From positions 28,530-92,529 of the forward strand of contig CAUJHS010000063.1 of assembly GCA_963204915.1 (NCBI GenBank): DNA of 64,000 nt, written 5' to 3'. This document shows, piece by piece, positions 60,043 through 64,000 of the stretch. Both the position numbers and the translations under genes were made by a program. The stretch is from Planctomycetota bacterium (GTDB lineage Bacteria > Planctomycetota > Planctomycetia > Pirellulales > Pirellulaceae). The notes beneath the pieces are model-generated. The model did not search any database, was not told the DNA's origin, and worked only from the letters and a program-made list of their open reading frames with translations. Position 1 is the first letter of the stretch. Every line of letters starts with the position of its first letter.

Positions 60043-60603
60043 CTACTCGATCTCGGCGACTGTGACGTCATCGAGAATCGCCGTGCCGCCGGCATTGCCT
60101 TTCGCTGGGATGCCGATCCGCAATCGAACCGTGCCGGCCCCTTCGGGGACCGTGATTCTCGTTTCGACTTGTTCCCACTGTGCGAGGTCTCCCGCCAGTT
60201 GCTTCTCCGGGGAACGCGCGAACCCGAGATACTTCTTACCTTCGGCGTCAAGACATTGGATGACAATCATCGGCGCGGTGGTCAAACCTCGGGTTTGCAC
60301 CTGGGCGGTGACGCGGTAGGTCTTTCCGGCCGTCATTCCCTGAAGGTCCTGATGGACGTTGTACGCCACGTCTTGATCGGGATGATCGGCAGCGACCGAA
60401 ATGGCGATGGCGTGGGACTTTTGATCGCCCGCCGCAATCACCATGGCGTCGTAGGCCACCAGGTGCGGCTTGTCCGGCAGCGATGTGAAGGACCAACCGG
60501 CTGGTTTTCCGGTGCGCTCATCGAGCTGCTCAAAGCCGGGGTTCACCGCCGCCGGATCACCGTTGGCCGCCAAGCCCAAAAGAAGCGTGAATAGAATCTC
60601 CAT
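60043..60603 (-). CDS. secreted protein with CBM4_9-like jelly roll (186 aa)
   Basis: A short signal peptide (MEILFTLLLGLAANG) is followed by a single beta-sandwich: NPGFEQLDERTGKPAGWSF at the start, MTAGKTYRVTAQVQTRGL in the middle, QWEQVETRITVPEGAGTVRL and the end TAILDDVTVAEIE. This order (GFE...P.GW, Y.vs..v, W..v...., v.lDDV.v) is typical of CBM4/9-like carbohydrate-binding folds. The ATG at 60603 follows GGGAGGAA. Ligand unknown. Confidence 0.75.
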   Translation of the reverse strand: MEILFTLLLGLAANGDPAAVNPGFEQLDERTGKPAGWSFTSLPDKPHLVAYDAMVIAAGDQKSHAIAISVAADHPDQDVAYNVHQDLQGMTAGKTYRVTAQVQTRGLTTAPMIVIQCLDAEGKKYLGFARSPEKQLAGDLAQWEQVETRITVPEGAGTVRLRIGIPAKGNAGGTAILDDVTVAEIE

Positions 60604-60636
60604 GTCTTGTTCCTCCCTGAACGATTTCGTGTGATT

Positions 60637-60656
60637 GTGAAGCGCCCGCGCTTCAC
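60637..60656. repeat. perfect 8-bp inverted repeat upstream of the jelly-roll gene
   Basis: GTGAAGCG-CCCG-CGCTTCAC, about 35 bases before the start codon of the jelly-roll gene on the minus strand. It could be an operator or a transcript hairpin near the ribosome-binding site; there is no T tract. Confidence 0.4.
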
Positions 60657-60779
60657 CGTTCTGACCCGTGGCAATTGTCGTGCCGCAATGTGGAAGAACC
60701 AATCCGTCCCGCGGCGCCAGCAAGAAAAGGCAAAGCCCGACTTGCCAGCCATGTAGTTTCTACAACGGGACGGTAAATT

Positions 60780-61175
60780 CTACTCCGCTAGCCGCCGCTG
60801 CATGTTATGGTATGCCGCTTTGATGAGTATTCTGAGCGCCGGGGCGTCCACGTCGCGCTCCGGTCTGAGTTTCACATGGCGCATGTATTTGCCCGCGCCT
60901 TCCAACAGGCCGTGCGGATCGGGCAGTTCGGCGCCGCGAAAGAACCCGATGTTCACATGCGCTCGGAAGGCATTCACATAGGCAAAAGCGGCGTCGCCGA
61001 CACACGCGGTCGGATGGCCGTCGTGCAATAACTCGCGCACGTCGGCTCCACAATTGCGCATGACCTGAAACCAACACTGCGCGATCGTCCCCAAGTCGCC
61101 CGCATGCTCCCGCATCCAGATCTCAATCGCAAGATCACGCTCAACGGCGCCGTAAAACCGCAGAACCTGGCTCAT
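60780..61175 (-). CDS. DUF1801-like protein, intact copy (131 aa)
   Basis: The full-length relative of the frameshifted copy at 58250-58618. Sequence features: MSQVLRFYGAVERDLAIEIW, ELLHDGHPTACVGDAAFAYV, NAFRAHVNIGFFRGAELPDP, GLLEGAGKYMRHVKLRPERD and ALRILIKAAYHNMQRRLAE. The 'a.V...k.hv.i.Ff.GaeL.Dp.gLLeG.Gk.mRhvk' block is the DUF1801 pattern. The ATG at 61175 begins the part shared with the other copy; the frame upstream is unrelated. Biochemical role unknown. Confidence 0.75.
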   Translation of the reverse strand: MSQVLRFYGAVERDLAIEIWMREHAGDLGTIAQCWFQVMRNCGADVRELLHDGHPTACVGDAAFAYVNAFRAHVNIGFFRGAELPDPHGLLEGAGKYMRHVKLRPERDVDAPALRILIKAAYHNMQRRLAE

Positions 61176-61264
61176 GGCGAGTTCGTGGTAAGGCAGAACC
61201 AGTCGCCGGGAACTTTGAGTCTCGCGGCCTCCGGCGCCACGTAAACTGTGAGCGAACCGGCATT

Positions 61265-61897
61265 TCATGTTCGCAGACTTTGGAACGTCCACCCACGTTG
61301 ATCTTCCAATTGACGTTTCTCTTTAGCGTTTAAGGCGACGACAAATGCCGTTTGATCGAACGCCTGGCAAAGTTCCAATTGGACGCCTCGGCTTGCTAGC
61401 CAAGCATTGATCGGCGCGAGGATGGCCAAATCAAAATAGTCGCCATCAAAACTTGGAGTCAACGTTAAAGTTCCCTGGTCGCAGGTGATTTGCACGAGGG
61501 GGTCTTGAGGTTCTTCATCCGTTCCACCCCACCGTTCTTGAACGTCGATTGGCGAAAATGCTCCCCGAGAAATCGTTGACCATCGTATAATCGCATCGCG
61601 ATAGGCCAAATGCTCGGGCGGATAGACGCATTCGGTGTCGTGCCACCACACGCGCGAGGTGTCGTGTCGCAGCAAGCATAAATCCGAAAGCGGGGGCCCC
61701 AGTTCGATCTTCCACGGCGGCGGGGTCGGCGCCATCGTGCCGGCGTTACGCCAAGGGGTTGTATACTCGTCCGCATATCGGGCGCGAATGACCGCAAGCA
61801 CCTCTTCATCCGTTTCGTTTGCCAAATCCGCGAAAAAGTCCAAACGGCGAAAGTAGGGCAGGTTCTCAATCGCCCAAGTTTCACTATCGAAGGGCAT
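61265..61897 (-). CDS. uncharacterised protein (210 aa)
   Basis: Not recognised. No signal peptide. Aromatic-rich, acidic sequence: MPFDSETWAIENLPYFRRLD, WKIELGPPLSDLCLLRHDTS, RVWWHDTECVYPPEHLAYRD, TLTLTPSFDGDYFDLAIL and a C-terminal strand/helix end. The ATG at 61897 begins the conserved-looking part; the longer open frame to 62035 overlaps the end of the next gene upstream. The preceding gene on this strand stops 98 bases away, so the two may be co-transcribed. Confidence 0.55.
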   Translation of the reverse strand: MPFDSETWAIENLPYFRRLDFFADLANETDEEVLAVIRARYADEYTTPWRNAGTMAPTPPPWKIELGPPLSDLCLLRHDTSRVWWHDTECVYPPEHLAYRDAIIRWSTISRGAFSPIDVQERWGGTDEEPQDPLVQITCDQGTLTLTPSFDGDYFDLAILAPINAWLASRGVQLELCQAFDQTAFVVALNAKEKRQLEDQRGWTFQSLRT

Positions 61898-61994
61898 TGG
61901 CGTTTTAAGAGCTATGCTGCGGAGCAACGATAAGATGGAAATTGGCAAGTGGTGCGGCCTGCGAATCCCACGCCGCGTGCTGTTATGCGGACGC

Positions 61995-62408
61995 TCAATG
62001 CTGCCAGTGAACGGCGAAGTCGTGGATCTCGCCAAACAGGTCTACGCGGCCGGTGATTTCCAGAGATTGGTCCGGAATGAGTTTGACCGTGACGTCATCA
62101 ATGTCGTTGTGTTCCATCAGGTAGATGGCGAATTCATAGGTATCAATGTCCTCGCGTTGGACGCGCGCCGTCGCGACGCCCGTGGACGGATCAACTTGGG
62201 CGGGAAAGGAACGCAGATAGAAACCGGGCGGATAGAGCGCCCAGGACCACTCGGAATCGTCGCCGGCAGTCAGGGCGTCGAACGTGGCTTGATCGCCGGA
62301 CAGTTCAATGGTGATTGTCGGTCGATCGGGGTCCGTAGTGTCCACGGTAAACGAGGATGCGGCCGCGTCGATGCCGAAATCTGTGTTGCCAATCTGGAAC
62401 TGTTGCAT
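61995..62408 (-). CDS. uncharacterised beta-rich protein next to the IS insertion (137 aa)
   Basis: Not recognised. Sequence features: MQQFQIGNTDFGIDAAASSF, TITIELSGDQATFDALTAG, WSWALYPPGFYLRSFPAQVD, DTYEFAIYLMEHNDIDDVTV and LEITGRVDLFGEIHDFAVHW, suggesting a single beta-sandwich. The ATG at 62408 lies only 45 bases from the insertion-sequence end at 62453; the open frame continues into the IS terminal repeat, so the native promoter, and possibly a longer N-terminus, has been separated by the insertion. Confidence 0.55.
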   Translation of the reverse strand: MQQFQIGNTDFGIDAAASSFTVDTTDPDRPTITIELSGDQATFDALTAGDDSEWSWALYPPGFYLRSFPAQVDPSTGVATARVQREDIDTYEFAIYLMEHNDIDDVTVKLIPDQSLEITGRVDLFGEIHDFAVHWQH

Positions 62409-62452
62409 TTTCTCGCCGCTGGTGGATTCCGTACGGTCGTCGGTCCCAGAGG

Positions 62453-64000
62453 CGAATGGCACTTAGATTTCGATAACGCCTTTCGCCATTTCGCGTTTGA
62501 GGTCGGCGCGGGGCCTCATCAGCCAACCGCAGGGATTGCGTCTTTGCTTCTTCAGGCGAGGCTCGAAGCGGTCAGGGCGGTTCGCCACGCGATGCGTGGC
62601 AACCGCGTGGAGTAAGTCCTGGTACAGCCGCAAGCGATGCGCAGCGCCGCGAGCGGCTTGAAGCTCAATCACCGGCTGAAAGGCTTCCAAGGTTTGAACG
62701 GCGCCCTTAAAGCTGATGGAGCGGGGCACGAGCTCATGCGTCGCTGCGGCTTGAGCCATCATGGTGCGAATGAGGTTATACGCCAGCGTATACGTCCAGA
62801 TCTCCTTGTGCACCAACTCCGGCGTCTTGCAGCGCAAGTGGTGCATCTGCAGCGTGGACTTGAGGGATCGCAGATCAAGCTCGTTGTTCCAGCGTGCACG
62901 ATACAAAGTCGCCAGATCCTCCTTGGTCGTTTGCTGAGGGTCCAGCAGCGTCGTCACAACAATGATGGTCTTGGTGCGAAAACCAGGCTGGACGACGCGA
63001 ATCAGGGTTTCTCGAACCGTGATGAACTCAGGCAGCGTTTTATACGCCTGCCAGTTCAGCGACCGAATGGACGACGGCTTGGACCAGCGGACGAGATGGT
63101 CATGATCGCCCAGGCGTTTCCCACGTCGGAAGTCGGCAACTCGATTGGCCTTGTTCAAGCGACTGACCAATTCGAGGCCGCGTTTCTGGAGCAACACGAT
63201 ATTTGTCCAATTGGCCATCAACCGGTCGGTCAAGAGCACGTCTCCGGGACGAAGCACATCCCACAATCGCCGGAGCAAGCTGACTTCCCCTTGGCCTTTG
63301 CCGGCATAGCGGCAGACACCAAGGTTCAAGACCGCTCCGCAGGACAGGGAGATCACGGCTCCCACACGCGCGATCGGAAAGCCCGTGCCTGGCTTCTGAT
63401 TGTAGACTTGCGGGTAGGCTTGCTGGTTCGCGGGAGTGTCGGACATGGTGACCGTCGTGCCATCAAACAAGTACACTCGCCGCCCTTTCCATAACCAGCT
63501 CTGTTTAACCTGAGCATCCAGAGCTCGCCCGACCAAACAGGCTACGGCGGAAAAGAATCGTTCGGGCAATCGCTTTCGGGCCTGGCAATAGGCGCCCGTG
63601 TTGGCGGAGCAAGCAGGCTGCCCCTCGGACACTCGATGAGCGATGAGTCGAGCTACCGCAGCCCGGCAGGAGTGATCGGCGCTGAGCACCTGGCTCAGAA
63701 AGACCCACAAGGTAACCAGGGGCGAGAAGATGCGATCTTTCCACACTCCCTCGATGGCTTCAAGGGCTGAGGCGATCGTTGCCTCCGACAGGGCCGTGCT
63801 GAACGGCAGGTCACCCTCCTGAAGAAATTGACGCCTTAGGAACCTCGCCTGTTGCGAAAAGCGTCCCCAGCTACAATGGCGCATCTTGGGCCTCCTTGCG
63901 GCGGATGGATGTCCTCAACTAACAACCATCTAAGCAAATGAGGCCATTTTTTCTATGCCCCTTCGTGGCAACTGCTTACGCCATTTCTAAGTGCCATTCG
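62453..64000 (-). mobile_element. IS4-type insertion sequence
   Basis: A transposase gene bounded by perfect 15-bp terminal inverted repeats: CGAATGGCACTTAGA at 62453-62467 and its reverse complement at 63986-64000. The right repeat ends exactly at the window edge, so the repeat may be longer and any target duplication cannot be checked. Element length seen is 1548 bp. It is inserted just upstream of the gene at 61995. Confidence 0.9.
62463..63884 (-). CDS. IS4 family transposase
   Basis: A 473-residue DDE transposase. The catalytic pattern is visible: first Asp in VYLFDGTTVTMSD, second Asp in DVLLTDRLMANW and the Glu within the IS4 'YREK' signature YRARWNNELDLRSLK (Y-x2-R-x3-E-x6-K). The N-terminal region (SEATIASALEAIEGVWKDRI) and the middle GAVISLSCGAVLNLGVCRYA are typical of IS4 members. 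The reading frame is intact and its stop codon lies inside the left terminal repeat, so the element may be active. Confidence 0.92.
   Translation of the reverse strand: MRHCSWGRFSQQARFLRRQFLQEGDLPFSTALSEATIASALEAIEGVWKDRIFSPLVTLWVFLSQVLSADHSCRAAVARLIAHRVSEGQPACSANTGAYCQARKRLPERFFSAVACLVGRALDAQVKQSWLWKGRRVYLFDGTTVTMSDTPANQQAYPQVYNQKPGTGFPIARVGAVISLSCGAVLNLGVCRYAGKGQGEVSLLRRLWDVLRPGDVLLTDRLMANWTNIVLLQKRGLELVSRLNKANRVADFRRGKRLGDHDHLVRWSKPSSIRSLNWQAYKTLPEFITVRETLIRVVQPGFRTKTIIVVTTLLDPQQTTKEDLATLYRARWNNELDLRSLKSTLQMHHLRCKTPELVHKEIWTYTLAYNLIRTMMAQAAATHELVPRSISFKGAVQTLEAFQPVIELQAARGAAHRLRLYQDLLHAVATHRVANRPDRFEPRLKKQRRNPCGWLMRPRADLKREMAKGVIEI

Noticed and set aside
1..64000. CRISPR arrays, rRNA genes and tRNA genes.
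   Set aside because: I looked for regularly spaced repeats and tRNA/rRNA signatures and found none apart from the tmRNA.

Overview
The window looks like chromosomal DNA from a high-GC planctomycete, probably of the Pirellulales type. Supporting signs are DUF1501 and DUF1800 proteins, very large secreted proteins with the N-terminal 'LESRRVL' signature and C-terminal dockerins, Tat-exported TIM-barrel proteins, a BlaI/BlaR1-type pair fused to many carboxypeptidase-regulatory-like domains, and a stand-alone RlmK domain. This assignment is inferred from family content; no 16S rRNA gene is present.

Layout: 1-8.9 kb is the 3' half of a complex I operon (nuoH partial, I, J, K, L, M, N). A 129-bp palindromic mobile-like repeat separates it from a convergent BtuB-like TonB receptor carrying a cobalamin riboswitch. 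Next come a 1299-residue exported coiled-coil protein, the lipB-lipA pair (the LipB homologue appears to lack its catalytic Lys/Cys), and a DUF1501/beta-propeller pair. A small orphan gene with a terminator and repeated upstream sites follows, then a Tat-exported hydroxypyruvate isomerase homologue, the second copy of the 129-bp repeat, a 907-residue secreted protein, a sugar-phosphate-isomerase-like protein and surE. At 26.9-28.8 kb a cysteine phosphatase fused to a c-type heme domain sits in an operon with an orphan iron-type solute-binding lipoprotein.

The region 28.9-36.5 kb holds two tandem paralogous cadherin/dockerin proteins with nearly identical promoters. They are followed by a voltage-sensor-only membrane protein, an RlmK methyltransferase, a TPR lipoprotein, a candidate structured small RNA (about 39.86-40.06 kb), a GT39-like membrane protein, a DapA-family aldolase and a zinc-ribbon membrane protein. 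At 45 kb there is a CsbD gene and an intact tmRNA (tag AEGNFALAA) with terminator, then a zinc-binding protein and a decayed ParA-like gene.

The region 48.1-57 kb is a regulatory/secretory operon: BlaI repressor with an operator over its promoter, a 1922-residue M56 metalloprotease sensor, DUF1800 and DUF1501. The last 6.5 kb is a run of short minus-strand genes (zinc ribbon, lipoprotein, jelly-roll, two DUF1801-like copies of which one is frameshifted). It ends in an IS4-type element whose right terminal repeat coincides with the window end. The genes most likely to act together are nuoH-N; riboswitch plus receptor; lipB-lipA; phosphatase-cytochrome plus binding protein; and blaI-M56-DUF1800-DUF1501.
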